The notes under the pieces were generated by a model that ran no database searches, was not told the origin of the DNA, and saw nothing but the letters and a program-made list of their open reading frames with translations. From contig SKJA01000145.1 in NCBI GenBank assembly GCA_007116105.1, positions 1 to 7,046 on the forward strand: 7,046 bases of DNA. The letters run 5' to 3'. Both the position numbers and the translations under genes were made by a program. Source of the DNA: Candidatus Izemoplasma sp. (GTDB lineage Bacteria; Bacillota_I; Bacilli_A; Izemoplasmatales; Izemoplasmataceae). This document shows positions 1 to 6,263 of this stretch, piece after piece (the first letter of the stretch is position 1; each line of letters opens with the position of its first letter).

Positions 1-1024
1 CATCATAATGTGGGTCAAGAAAAGATGAGACCCAAACAATCTGCCCATCAGGGGTTTCTAAAGGATTTTTAAAATCACGAATGCGGCTTTCCTTTGCCAT
101 TTCGGAAAATGCGTGGGTCCGAAACTCCAAGGCGAGTTCTGAGGGGAACAATTCGTAAAAATAGCGTTGATCGATCAGTTCCATAGCGTCATAGCCTAAA
201 ATCTCTTGGATGCTGTCTGAGACGTAGGTAAACTTACCCTCTAAATCGAGTTCATACACAAACGCTCGTGTCTGTGTGACAAATGCTTGATATCGACTTT
301 CAACTTGATTGAGCTTCTCAATGGCTTCCATGGTTAACTCATAGTCTTGTTCAAGTTTATTTTTTTCATTCACAAGCTCACTGAGCTGCATGATTTTTTC
401 TTGATGTTGCTCGTTGATTTGCTTCAAATTAAGGTTCGTCTGAGTCAGCTGATGTTCGAAATAACGATGGTTTTTCTGTGCGGTTTCAAGGGTGTAAACA
501 CCAAAGGAACCGAAGGCATTCATAAATAAGAAATAAATCACATGCATTAACAGTTGTTCACTGAACCCTGACTGATTGATCAACACGAACATCAAGTAAG
601 TGATGAACACCGCAATGCCCGTCAAAGTTGCAGGTATCCATTTCAGTTGAATCATAAAATAGCCTGCGGCATAGAGAATGTAAAGTGCGCCATAATACAA
701 AAACGAGGTGGGGCCAAAGACAAACAACCCCATCACAAAAACAGCACTGATGTAAAACACCACACTGCCCAAACTTTGTTGCCAACGATGGAACTTCGGG
801 TGATAGCTTAAAAAAACGATGCTGAGCATGGACGGTACTACGACCCCTAATCGCAAGGCGACGATAAAAGGCCAAGCATCAGGAAAAGAACGTGGATCGG
901 TAAACACAAAGGCACCGTAAAACACGGCAAACAACAAAAAGGTGAGTCTGAGTGTTTTAAGTTTCAAACTGTTTTGTTCAACAAAGAAAGTGTCACTTAA
1001 ACTTTGTTTTTGAGGTGGTCTCAT
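1..1024 (-). CDS. Membrane-anchored PAS sensor protein, C-terminus outside window
   Basis: The open frame runs from an ATG at 1024 to the window edge with no stop, giving 341 residues of the N-terminal part. About six hydrophobic helices are visible (roughly residues 26-43, 52-73, 85-104, 106-124, 131-149, 157-178). A charged, heptad-like coiled coil follows at about 180-245, then a PAS domain from about 246: the stretch AFVYELDLEGKFTYVSDS is followed by ILGY and the PAC-like part TPDGQIVWVS. This layout (six-helix sensor, coiled coil, PAS) is typical of diguanylate cyclases, adenylate cyclases and histidine kinases. The output domain is missing here, so which of these it is cannot be decided. 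Start choice: GAGGGA lies four bases before the ATG. An AT-rich stretch at 1051-1066 could hold its -10 element, but I see no convincing -35. It is transcribed divergently from the gene at 1193. Confidence 0.85.
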   Translation of the reverse strand, partial: MRPPQKQSLSDTFFVEQNSLKLKTLRLTFLLFAVFYGAFVFTDPRSFPDAWPFIVALRLGVVVPSMLSIVFLSYHPKFHRWQQSLGSVVFYISAVFVMGLFVFGPTSFLYYGALYILYAAGYFMIQLKWIPATLTGIAVFITYLMFVLINQSGFSEQLLMHVIYFLFMNAFGSFGVYTLETAQKNHRYFEHQLTQTNLNLKQINEQHQEKIMQLSELVNEKNKLEQDYELTMEAIEKLNQVESRYQAFVTQTRAFVYELDLEGKFTYVSDSIQEILGYDAMELIDQRYFYELFPSELALEFRTHAFSEMAKESRIRDFKNPLETPDGQIVWVSSFLDPHYD

Positions 1025-1142
1025 AGCGTCCCTCAGTTTCTTGCGTTTTCTTAATATTATCATAAATCTTGACCCTTGACACCGTTTATTTTGAAGCAGG
1101 CTCAACAAGGTGGGTTCGAAGATACGGCAAAAGAAACTAGGG

Positions 1143-1171
1143 TTGGTGGTTTTCGATTCGTGCGTTATAAT
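1143..1171 (+). promoter_or_regulatory. Probable promoter of the small membrane protein / mscS operon
   Basis: A perfect TATAAT lies at 1166-1171. A weak -35, TTGGTG, lies at 1143-1148 with a 17-base spacer. The predicted transcription start near 1178 would leave a leader of only about 15 bases, just enough for the ribosome binding site GAGGTG at 1182-1187. Confidence 0.6.
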
Positions 1172-1192
1172 AGACCAAGGTGAGGTGACCAA

Positions 1193-1630
1193 ATGTTAGT
1201 GATCGTTTTGTTTTTCCCTTTATCACTGTTGAGTTTCAAACTCTTCTTAGCCATGCTTGCACGTGTAAAAACGATGGATGTAACCCAACAATCTTGGATT
1301 TGGGTGAGGATAAAGGTTACGTTTAGCTTGATTCCTTTTTTAATGTTACCGTTAACGCTCATGATTTTACTTGGAATAGCGTTTTTTGACACACTGCTTG
1401 TTTTAGAGTGGGAGACCAGTTTTGTGGTCATTTTAGTCATTTTGAGTGTCGTGTATTTAGTGTTTAGAAAACTTGTTAAGAAAGCACTGTTTCATTTGTT
1501 CATCCCTGAGCTTTTGCGATTGTATGAGACGAAGGCTTTAGCTCAAACAAGATTTAACAGTGTTTATCCCGCACTCTTTGAAGCGTATATCTTCCCCGTC
1601 TTTATCTTTTTAATCGCCTATCAAATCTAG
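1193..1630 (+). CDS. Small integral membrane protein, unrecognised
   Basis: This 145-residue protein is very hydrophobic, with about four predicted membrane helices (residues 2-22, 43-65, 76-92 and 127-143). Positively charged stretches sit between helices (for example RKLVKKALF at 92-100), and a short polar segment runs from 105 to 125. I do not recognise a family. The ATG has GAGGTG five bases upstream. It is the first gene of an apparent two-gene operon: its TAG ends at 1630, and the ribosome binding site of the channel gene follows at once. This tight spacing suggests co-expression with the MscS-type channel, so it could be an accessory membrane protein, but nothing in its own sequence shows a function. 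That it is a real gene is well supported by promoter, ribosome binding site and amino acid composition. Confidence 0.75.
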   Translation: MLVIVLFFPLSLLSFKLFLAMLARVKTMDVTQQSWIWVRIKVTFSLIPFLMLPLTLMILLGIAFFDTLLVLEWETSFVVILVILSVVYLVFRKLVKKALFHLFIPELLRLYETKALAQTRFNSVYPALFEAYIFPVFIFLIAYQI

Positions 1631-1642
1631 AGGAGAATGATC

Positions 1643-2677
1643 ATGTTAGTCCAGTTAAACTTATTGTTACAAAGTCTTTATACGGTTTTGATTGTGTTGT
1701 TTTTGGGTTTGGTTTTTTTTGTTCACCGACATTTTATTGAGGCTAATAAGGATAGGATTAAAACCGCGTTCATCGCTTTAGTGTATGGTTTGTTGTTTTT
1801 AATTCTCGGTGGGTCGATTGTGACATTACTCTTTATTTGGGGATATGACATCAGTGATTACTTAAGTGATCTCATTGATAATGCTGCGGGTGGCATTGAA
1901 CAGAGCATCCCACGCATCATTGGCTCACTGGTAACGCTTTTTGTAGCGCTTGCACTTTATAAGATTGTCAAAGTCTCACTCTTTCAACTCAACCGTAAAG
2001 AATCTCCCCATCATCGGCGACGTCAGACGATATCCAAGGTGTCCTTGAGCATCTTTAAATACATCATTGCGACCATCAGCACATTATCCATCTTAGCCAT
2101 TTGGGGAATTAACGTTGGGCCTGCAATTGCTGGACTGGGGATTTTAGGGTTAGTCATCGGACTTGGTGCGCAAAAATTCATCAACGATTTGATCAGCGGG
2201 TTCTTCATCATCTTTGAGAATCACTACAATGTGGGTGACTGGGTGGATATTGGTGGCTTTATGGGTGAGGTCACAGACATCGGGTTAAAGACCACCAAAG
2301 TGAAAAACTTTCGTGGTGAAGTTAAAATTTTCAACAATGGTTCGATTGATCCTGTCTCAAACTTTTCGATTAGTAATTCACTGGCCATCGTTGATTTCGG
2401 TATTGCCTATAAAGAGGACATTGAAAAAGCTATGACCATGTTAAGTGAAAAACTGCCTGCAATGCAAGCACACCATGAAGAGATGCTCGAAGCGCCTAGA
2501 GTCTTAGGGGTCACCCATTTGGACAGTTCGAGTGTCAACATGCGTGTGGTGGTGTTGGTGCGTTCTATGACTCAATGGGGCATTGAACGGGCGTTACGCA
2601 AACGGATTAAAGAACTCCTCAACGAAGCGAACATTGAAATCCCATTTCCACAAGTCGTCATTCATCAACCAAAATAA
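1643..2677 (+). CDS. MscS-family small-conductance mechanosensitive ion channel
   Basis: This is a channel of the cytoplasmic membrane that opens on membrane tension and releases solutes during osmotic downshock. Numbering here starts at the upstream ATG at 1637. Helices lie near 8-30, 43-69, 91-113 and 135-158. The pore helix (about 160-190) is rich in Gly and Ala (AGLGILGLVIGLGAQ), as in MscS TM3. The beta domain follows: NVGDWVDIGGFMGEV (198-212), then IFNNGSI and SNFS. The mixed alpha/beta C-terminal domain ends with the family hallmark IEIPFPQ (333-339). There is at least one helix more than the three of E. coli MscS, as in many family members. Start choice: AGGAGA at 1631-1636 abuts the ATG at 1637 with no spacing, whereas the in-frame ATG two codons on (1643) sits seven bases from GGAG. 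I therefore prefer 1643, giving 344 residues. It is the second gene of an operon and is followed directly by a hairpin terminator. Confidence 0.93.
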   Translation: MLVQLNLLLQSLYTVLIVLFLGLVFFVHRHFIEANKDRIKTAFIALVYGLLFLILGGSIVTLLFIWGYDISDYLSDLIDNAAGGIEQSIPRIIGSLVTLFVALALYKIVKVSLFQLNRKESPHHRRRQTISKVSLSIFKYIIATISTLSILAIWGINVGPAIAGLGILGLVIGLGAQKFINDLISGFFIIFENHYNVGDWVDIGGFMGEVTDIGLKTTKVKNFRGEVKIFNNGSIDPVSNFSISNSLAIVDFGIAYKEDIEKAMTMLSEKLPAMQAHHEEMLEAPRVLGVTHLDSSSVNMRVVVLVRSMTQWGIERALRKRIKELLNEANIEIPFPQVVIHQPK

Positions 2678-2704
2678 AAAAAATCCTTGTAAAAGGATTT
2701 TTTT
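2677..2704 (+). terminator. Hairpin terminator shared by convergent genes
   Basis: AAATCCTT (2681-2688), loop GTAA, then AAGGATTT (2693-2700) form a perfect 8 bp stem flanked by an A-run (2676-2680) and a T-run (2701-2704). It therefore reads as an intrinsic terminator on both strands. It starts at the mscS stop codon on the plus strand and touches the TAA (2703-2705) of the minus-strand gene, so one element can end both transcripts. The stem is AT-rich and so only moderately stable. Confidence 0.8.
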
Positions 2705-2942
2705 ATGGTGTAAACCCATCGAGACCCTCTAAGAAGGCCGCGACACATCCAGCGAATGCGATGATTCCGAAAATACTTAAAATCACAACGATGATTTGAA
2801 ACTTCATGTAACTTTTTAACGATGGTGTTGTCTCAGAAGAAAGCAACGTGATGATAAAGACAATAATGTTGATGAGGGGGATGACCATGAGAATGTGCCA
2901 CAAGAACCAATCCCCAACGGACATGTGTTTTCCTTTAAACAT
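2703..2942 (-). CDS. Small two-helix membrane protein
   Basis: This 79-residue protein has two membrane helices (about 12-35 and 46-71), joined by a short polar loop containing SSETTPSLKSYMKF. The layout (a short amphipathic N-terminus, then IPLINIIVFI, then a polar loop leading into the second helix) resembles small unnamed membrane proteins common in Bacillota and related groups. I cannot give a function. Start choice: AGGAGA (2948-2953 on the complement) lies five bases before the ATG at 2942, which favours it over the internal ATG at 2924. It has its own extended -10 promoter. It also lies 50 bases downstream of the NYN gene with no terminator between, so read-through transcription is possible. 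The gene ends in the terminator it shares with mscS. Confidence 0.72.
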   Translation of the reverse strand: MFKGKHMSVGDWFLWHILMVIPLINIIVFIITLLSSETTPSLKSYMKFQIIVVILSIFGIIAFAGCVAAFLEGLDGFTP

Positions 2943-2965
2943 AACTGTCTCCTTTCTTTTTTATA

Positions 2966-2974
2966 AGTATACCA
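2966..2974 (-). promoter_or_regulatory. Extended -10 promoter of the small membrane protein gene
   Basis: On the minus strand, TGGTATACT is an extended -10 element (TGn plus TATACT). No good -35 is visible, which extended -10 promoters tolerate. The predicted leader is about 17 bases. The element forms half of an inverted repeat (AGTATA at 2966-2971, TATACT at 2979-2984 on the plus strand) that could be an operator. Confidence 0.45.
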
Positions 2975-2992
2975 TAATTATACTAAAGTGTA

Positions 2993-3553
2993 TCACCCAT
3001 GATGTAACTGCATACTTTTTGCTTCCAAAGAGGTTAAACGTAGTCGTTGGTCGGCACACCGTTTAAGATCTTGATGCGGAGGGTACAAACTTCCATGACC
3101 TAAGATAATATGAACACCTTCTTCTTTTGCTACATCTAAGGCAGGGATAAAGTCACTGTCTCCTGTAAAGACGACCGCATGTGTGATGCTTCTGTTCATC
3201 GCAAAGCGAACGAGGTCGACTCCCAAGAGTAAATCCACTTTCTTTTGTGTAAAGATTGGTTGCCCCATGTGATTTAACCCTCGATATTCAAGTTTACCCA
3301 GTCTTGTTTGAAATCCTTCAAGCAACTGCAAGCGTTCATAAAAAGCACTGGCGCGCTGTGCCCGGAGAAGTTCTTCTTCGGTGGGATGTTCACTGACATA
3401 TGGTTCGCAGTGGTAATAATACGTTCTCAACACCTCATAATCTTGTGCTAACCAAGACACAAGTTTCGAGAAATCAATTTTTAATCCTTGAAACTCATCT
3501 TTTAGCAAGCGGTCCAAATAAGCACCATCAATAAAAATACCAATTCTTTTCAA
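2993..3553 (-). CDS. NYN-domain (LabA/DUF88-like) predicted ribonuclease, TTG start
   Basis: This 186-residue single-domain protein belongs to the NYN branch of the PIN-like nuclease fold. Visible hallmarks are the first strand with its acidic residue (IGIFIDGAYL, Asp9), a central segment KKVDLLLGVDLVRFA (Asp107, Asp113), and the signature VVFTGDSDFIPAL (Asp132, Asp134). Together these give the acidic cluster that binds metal in the family. Members are predicted metal-dependent RNases; the substrate cannot be told from sequence. No LOTUS or other extra domain is present, unlike the NYN protein at 4039-4953. Start choice: there is no ATG at the N-terminus. The codon at 3553 is TTG, with AGGAGA properly placed (GGAG seven bases upstream) and the conserved first strand beginning right after it, so TTG is well supported. 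A possible promoter lies at 3584-3614. Confidence 0.88.
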   Translation of the reverse strand: MKRIGIFIDGAYLDRLLKDEFQGLKIDFSKLVSWLAQDYEVLRTYYYHCEPYVSEHPTEEELLRAQRASAFYERLQLLEGFQTRLGKLEYRGLNHMGQPIFTQKKVDLLLGVDLVRFAMNRSITHAVVFTGDSDFIPALDVAKEEGVHIILGHGSLYPPHQDLKRCADQRLRLTSLEAKSMQLHHG

Positions 3554-3583
3554 CTTCGTTCTCCTATCGTATGACTTACCACT

Positions 3584-3614
3584 ATTTTAGCGACATTCAC
3601 GCGTTGTGAGTCAA
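3584..3614 (-). promoter_or_regulatory. Possible promoter of the single-domain NYN gene
   Basis: On the minus strand, TTGACT (3609-3614) and TAAAAT (3584-3589) are each one base from consensus, but the spacer is 19 bases, longer than the usual 17. The position (about 24 bases of predicted leader) and the terminator just upstream at 3657-3690 suggest that transcription of this gene starts here. Confidence 0.35.
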
Positions 3615-3656
3615 TCCGTGTGTTGGAAAAATCCGCATTTAAAAAAACCGAACGTT

Positions 3657-3690
3657 GACAAAAAGAAAACCATCGCAGCATGCGATGGTT
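3657..3690 (-). terminator. Intrinsic terminator after the zinc-ribbon gene
   Basis: AACCATCGCA (3668-3677), loop GCA, then TGCGATGGTT (3681-3690) form a perfect 10 bp inverted repeat. On the minus strand it is followed by TTCTTTTT (3659-3666), giving a classic intrinsic terminator. The TAA of the zinc-ribbon gene (3689-3691) overlaps the start of the stem. It closes the leftward trpB/NYN-LOTUS/zinc-ribbon transcription unit. Confidence 0.85.
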
Positions 3691-4036
3691 AAATGATATA
3701 GATGGGAAATCCGTTTTGAATGCTCAAAATTTTGAGTAACAGAGCCATCAACAAGACGATGATTGCGCTCCATGCGAAACCCAACTCTTTCTTGGATTTG
3801 AACCCCGTAAAGACAAGAGATAGGGTGAGGGCACCCATTAAAAAATCTAAATAGCGGATGGGTAAGAACAAGGTGACTAAGGCACTCACAAAACTCATGT
3901 AGCTAGGACGCGTCGAAGCTAAAAGCATCAACCGTTCAAAGTGTTTATCTTCTTTTAAGGGATAGCCACACTCATTACAGCGATTCAAGTGGGCAGCAGT
4001 TTTATGATGACACTGAGGACACTCGATTTTTTCCAT
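3689..4036 (-). CDS. Zinc-ribbon membrane protein
   Basis: The 115-residue product begins with a zinc ribbon, CPQC (Cys6, Cys9) and CNEC (Cys20, Cys23), which would lie in the cytoplasm. After a charged linker (residues 28-36) come two or three hydrophobic helices (about 46-62, 63-79 and 86-105). This layout is frequent among small uncharacterised proteins of Bacillota and relatives, and no specific function can be assigned. The ATG at 4036 lies two bases after the TGA of the NYN-LOTUS gene. Its only upstream Shine-Dalgarno-like sequence is a weak GGAA inside the end of that gene, so translation is probably coupled. The pairing suggests the protein could anchor or assist the NYN-LOTUS protein at the membrane, which is inference from gene order alone. 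A strong hairpin terminator begins at its stop codon. Confidence 0.8.
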   Translation of the reverse strand: MEKIECPQCHHKTAAHLNRCNECGYPLKEDKHFERLMLLASTRPSYMSFVSALVTLFLPIRYLDFLMGALTLSLVFTGFKSKKELGFAWSAIIVLLMALLLKILSIQNGFPIYII

Positions 4037-4038
4037 GC

Positions 4039-4953
4039 TCAGTTCCGTTGACGTTTTAGGCGTACTTTATTTTGATGAATGCTAAACGATCCCAACGAAG
4101 CAACGAACCCACTAAACTTCGTAAAGCCGTACACTTGATGAGAAAAGGTTGGGTAGCGTTGATCGATTTCTTGTTTAAGTTTGGGTAAAGCCATCTCTTT
4201 ACTTTTGTTTTGTAAAAGCAACTCTAAAATGGCTTCTTTCACGGCATCTAGGTCAAAGTGTGGTTTAACACGCACGAAATTGGCTTTTTTGTCATGATCA
4301 AAACTCACATCAAGGTTTGGAAGTTGATGAATCAGACTTGTAAGGTTTGCAGACCCGTAGTTGCGAGGGTCAAAATCAGAAAACTTGTTGTTCAAAATAA
4401 TCCCTAATCGAGACATTAACAAACGATTGTTTTCACCGTTTTCCGATACGATTTTTTCAATCACATTGGCGATGTCAACCGGTTGAATGTCGGTGACTTC
4501 AGGCTCATCCGCCGTTTCACCTAGATACTCAAAATACATAAACTTTGTGCAAGCATTACGGTAGGCCGAGGTGACTTGATCACGATGACCAAAACCAATC
4601 ACCATCATACCGCCAGTTTTTAGTTTCATTGCCAACGGCGTAAAATCAGAATCACTTGAAACAATAAAAAACGCATCCACAGTCCCACGATACATCAGTT
4701 CCATTGCGTCAAGTGCCATCGCCAAATCGGCCGCATTTTTTTGTTTCGCAACCGCGTATTGATGCATCGGTCGAATGGCATGATCGATTGCCACTTGTTC
4801 CCAATCACGGTTAATCTTTTTAACATCTCCGTAAAACAAAGAGACAATGATCTGACCGTATTTTGCAGCTTCATCAATCACTTTTTCAATCCAACGCGGA
4901 TTGACATTCTCAGAATCAATCATTAAAGCAATCTTATAATCAGTTTTTTCCAT
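4039..4953 (-). CDS. NYN-domain predicted ribonuclease with two C-terminal LOTUS/OST-HTH domains
   Basis: This 304-residue protein has an N-terminal NYN (PIN-like) nuclease domain of about 145 residues: IALMIDSENVN (Asp13, Asn16), KNAADLAMALDAMEL (Asp76, Asp82) and FFIVSSDSDFTPLA (Asp101, Asp103). These are the acidic metal-binding positions of the family. Two similar winged-helix-like segments follow at about 158-230 and 235-302. Each has an initial helix (IANVIEKIVSENG; DAVKEAILELLLQNK), a second region with a leucine-rich helix, an aromatic YG motif (NYGSANLTSLI; VYGFTKFSGFV) and a closing basic strand (NFVRV; KVRLKRQ). That pattern fits OST-HTH/LOTUS domains, which bind RNA, including structured RNA, in studied members. 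The overall role is therefore probably RNA cleavage or turnover. The ATG at 4953 has GGTGA nearby. It starts 48 bases after trpB with no terminator between, and is followed two bases later by the zinc-ribbon gene. Confidence 0.87.
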   Translation of the reverse strand: MEKTDYKIALMIDSENVNPRWIEKVIDEAAKYGQIIVSLFYGDVKKINRDWEQVAIDHAIRPMHQYAVAKQKNAADLAMALDAMELMYRGTVDAFFIVSSDSDFTPLAMKLKTGGMMVIGFGHRDQVTSAYRNACTKFMYFEYLGETADEPEVTDIQPVDIANVIEKIVSENGENNRLLMSRLGIILNNKFSDFDPRNYGSANLTSLIHQLPNLDVSFDHDKKANFVRVKPHFDLDAVKEAILELLLQNKSKEMALPKLKQEIDQRYPTFSHQVYGFTKFSGFVASLGSFSIHQNKVRLKRQRN

Positions 4954-4979
4954 ACGTCACCACTTTTCTTGTTGGCTTT

Positions 4980-4985
4980 ATTATA
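4980..4985 (-). promoter_or_regulatory. Possible -10 element of the NYN-LOTUS gene
   Basis: TATAAT is perfect on the minus strand in the 48-base gap between trpB and the NYN-LOTUS gene. The best -35 at the right spacing (TTTCTA, inside the trpB stop region) is poor. It could give the downstream genes basal expression independent of the trpB T-box, with a leader of about 20 bases. Confidence 0.4.
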
Positions 4986-5001
4986 GCCGAAGATGACGTT
5001 T

Positions 5002-6192
5002 TTAGAAAGCTTGAGCTTTGCGAGCGTCTAAATATGCTTGAATGGCTTCCACATCTTTATCCCCTCGGCCTGACAAGTTGACCAAAATCACTTGATCAGG
5101 GGTCATGCTTTGAGCCAGCTCAATCGCATAATGCACCGCATGCGCGGTTTCGATGGCTGGAATGATGCCTTCTTTTTGACTCAATAGCAACAACGCATCG
5201 ACCGCTTGATCATCCGTCGCAGCGACGTAACGTGCGCGGCCGATATCTTGTAAGTAAGCATGTTCCGGGCCAACACCCGGATAGTCTAGCCCTGCAGAGA
5301 TTGAGTACACGGGTGCAATCTCACCGGTGGCGGTCAGCACCGCACGGGTTTGCATCCCATGGATGATGGCGTCTTGACCTTTCATCATCGTCGCGGCATG
5401 TTGGCCAGTGTCAAGACCTTTACCTGCGGCTTCAACCCCGACAATCTCCACGGTTTCATCCTCTAAAAATGCTTGAAAGAGTCCAATCGCGTTAGAACCA
5501 CCACCCACACATGCCATGACAACCTCTGGAAGCTTCCCAGCTTGATCTAGAATCTGGCTTCTGGCTTCTTCGCCAATCACACGGTGAAAGTAACGAACCA
5601 TTTCAGGATAAGGGTGGGGTCCAACCGCACTGCCTAGAAGATAAAACGTATCCTCGATCCGCTCTACCCATTGTTCAATCGCCTCATCAACCGCGTCTGA
5701 GAGTGTTTTCGTCCCTCGGGTGACGCCCGTTACTTTGGCACCAAGCATCTCCATACGAAACACATTGAGACGCTGTCTTTCCATGTCTAAAGCCCCTTGA
5801 AAGATTTCACATTCCATCCCAAACATGGCCGCTGCGGTAGCGGTGGCTACCCCGTGTTGACCCGCGCCTGTTTCCGCGATGATTTTTGTTTTCCCCATCC
5901 GTTTGGCAAGGAGAATTTGTCCGATGGTGTTGTTGATTTTGTGTGCACCAGTGTGGTTTAGGTCTTCGCGCTTGAAGTAAATTTGCGCACCACCAGCATA
6001 CTCAGAAAGATTTCTTGCGTGATAGACCGGATTTTCACGACCAACGAAATGCTTTAAGTAATAACGATACTCTGCTTCAAAGGTCGGGTCGGCTTTGGCT
6101 TGCTCAAAGGCCGCTTCAACTTCATTTAAGGCCTCTAAAACAGGGGGTGGAACAAATTGACCGCCGTAGCGGCCGAACTGGGTTTTCATCAT
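5002..6192 (-). CDS. trpB: Tryptophan synthase beta chain
   Basis: TrpB joins indole and L-serine to L-tryptophan using pyridoxal phosphate, normally in an alpha2-beta2 complex with TrpA. Key parts are present: HTGAHKINN with the PLP lysine (Lys85), AETGAGQHG with the catalytic Glu107, the phosphate loop GGGSNA (230-235), SAGLDYPGVGPE with Asp303, IIPAIETAHA, and the C-terminal LSGRGDKD with Ser374 near the PLP nitrogen. Length (396 residues) and motifs fit the classical TrpB1 class. Start choice: the frame stays open up to 6324, but that extension lies inside the T-box leader. A strong GGAGGT (6200-6205) sits seven bases before the ATG at 6192, and the family's usual N-terminus (QFGRYGGQFVP) follows. 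A second in-frame ATG is the next codon. Expression is controlled by the tRNA-Trp T-box upstream. No trpA or other trp gene adjoins it; the next gene in the same direction is the NYN-LOTUS protein. Confidence 0.97.
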   Translation of the reverse strand: MMKTQFGRYGGQFVPPPVLEALNEVEAAFEQAKADPTFEAEYRYYLKHFVGRENPVYHARNLSEYAGGAQIYFKREDLNHTGAHKINNTIGQILLAKRMGKTKIIAETGAGQHGVATATAAAMFGMECEIFQGALDMERQRLNVFRMEMLGAKVTGVTRGTKTLSDAVDEAIEQWVERIEDTFYLLGSAVGPHPYPEMVRYFHRVIGEEARSQILDQAGKLPEVVMACVGGGSNAIGLFQAFLEDETVEIVGVEAAGKGLDTGQHAATMMKGQDAIIHGMQTRAVLTATGEIAPVYSISAGLDYPGVGPEHAYLQDIGRARYVAATDDQAVDALLLLSQKEGIIPAIETAHAVHYAIELAQSMTPDQVILVNLSGRGDKDVEAIQAYLDARKAQAF

Positions 6193-6199
6193 TTTGATG

Positions 6200-6205
6200 A
6201 CCTCC
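6200..6205 (-). promoter_or_regulatory. Ribosome binding site that fixes the trpB start
   Basis: GGAGGT on the minus strand, within AAAGGAGGT, lies seven bases before the ATG at 6192. It lies downstream of the T-box terminator, so only read-through transcripts carry it. It rules out the longer open frame that begins at 6324 inside the leader. Confidence 0.88.
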
Positions 6206-6226
6206 TTTGTTTCGCTTTTTGGGAAC

Positions 6227-6263
6227 AAAAAAAGTCCTCCACACTCAAAAGAGTGTAGAGGAC
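6227..6263 (-). terminator. T-box-controlled intrinsic terminator
   Basis: On the minus strand GTCCTCTACACTC (6263-6251), loop TTTT, and GAGTGTGGAGGAC (6246-6234) form a 13 bp stem with a single U-G wobble, followed by seven T residues (6233-6227). Its 5' strand (CCTC, 6261-6258) is also the 3' strand of the antiterminator, so the two structures exclude each other. This is the off state when tRNA-Trp is charged. Confidence 0.95.

Noticed and set aside
347..529. Plus-strand open frame of 60 codons
   Set aside because: It is antisense to the coiled-coil part of the sensor gene, with no promoter or ribosome binding site.
558..875. Minus-strand open frame of 105 codons
   Set aside because: It lies wholly inside the membrane sensor gene in another frame of the same strand. 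Its product is Cys/His-rich with no domain pattern, and it has no ribosome binding site.
1165..1440. Minus-strand open frame of 91 codons
   Set aside because: It is antisense to the small membrane protein gene, which has promoter, ribosome binding site and a typical membrane composition.
2848..3066. Plus-strand open frame of 72 codons
   Set aside because: It runs antisense across two minus-strand genes and their intergenic promoter, and has no ribosome binding site.
2993..4953. Toxin-antitoxin system based on PIN-like nucleases
   Set aside because: The motifs fit NYN rather than VapC, and no small antitoxin-like DNA-binding gene precedes either nuclease gene; the neighbours are membrane proteins.
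4971..4988. GGCT/AGCC hairpin in the gap after trpB as a terminator
   Set aside because: It is a 4 bp stem with a 7-base loop and no T-run, and it coincides with a TATAAT element.
5006..5019. Inverted repeat AAAGCT/AGCTTT at the end of trpB as a terminator
   Set aside because: The stem is only 5-6 bp, lies inside the coding sequence and is followed by CTAAAAACG rather than a T-run on the minus strand, so it should not stop transcription.
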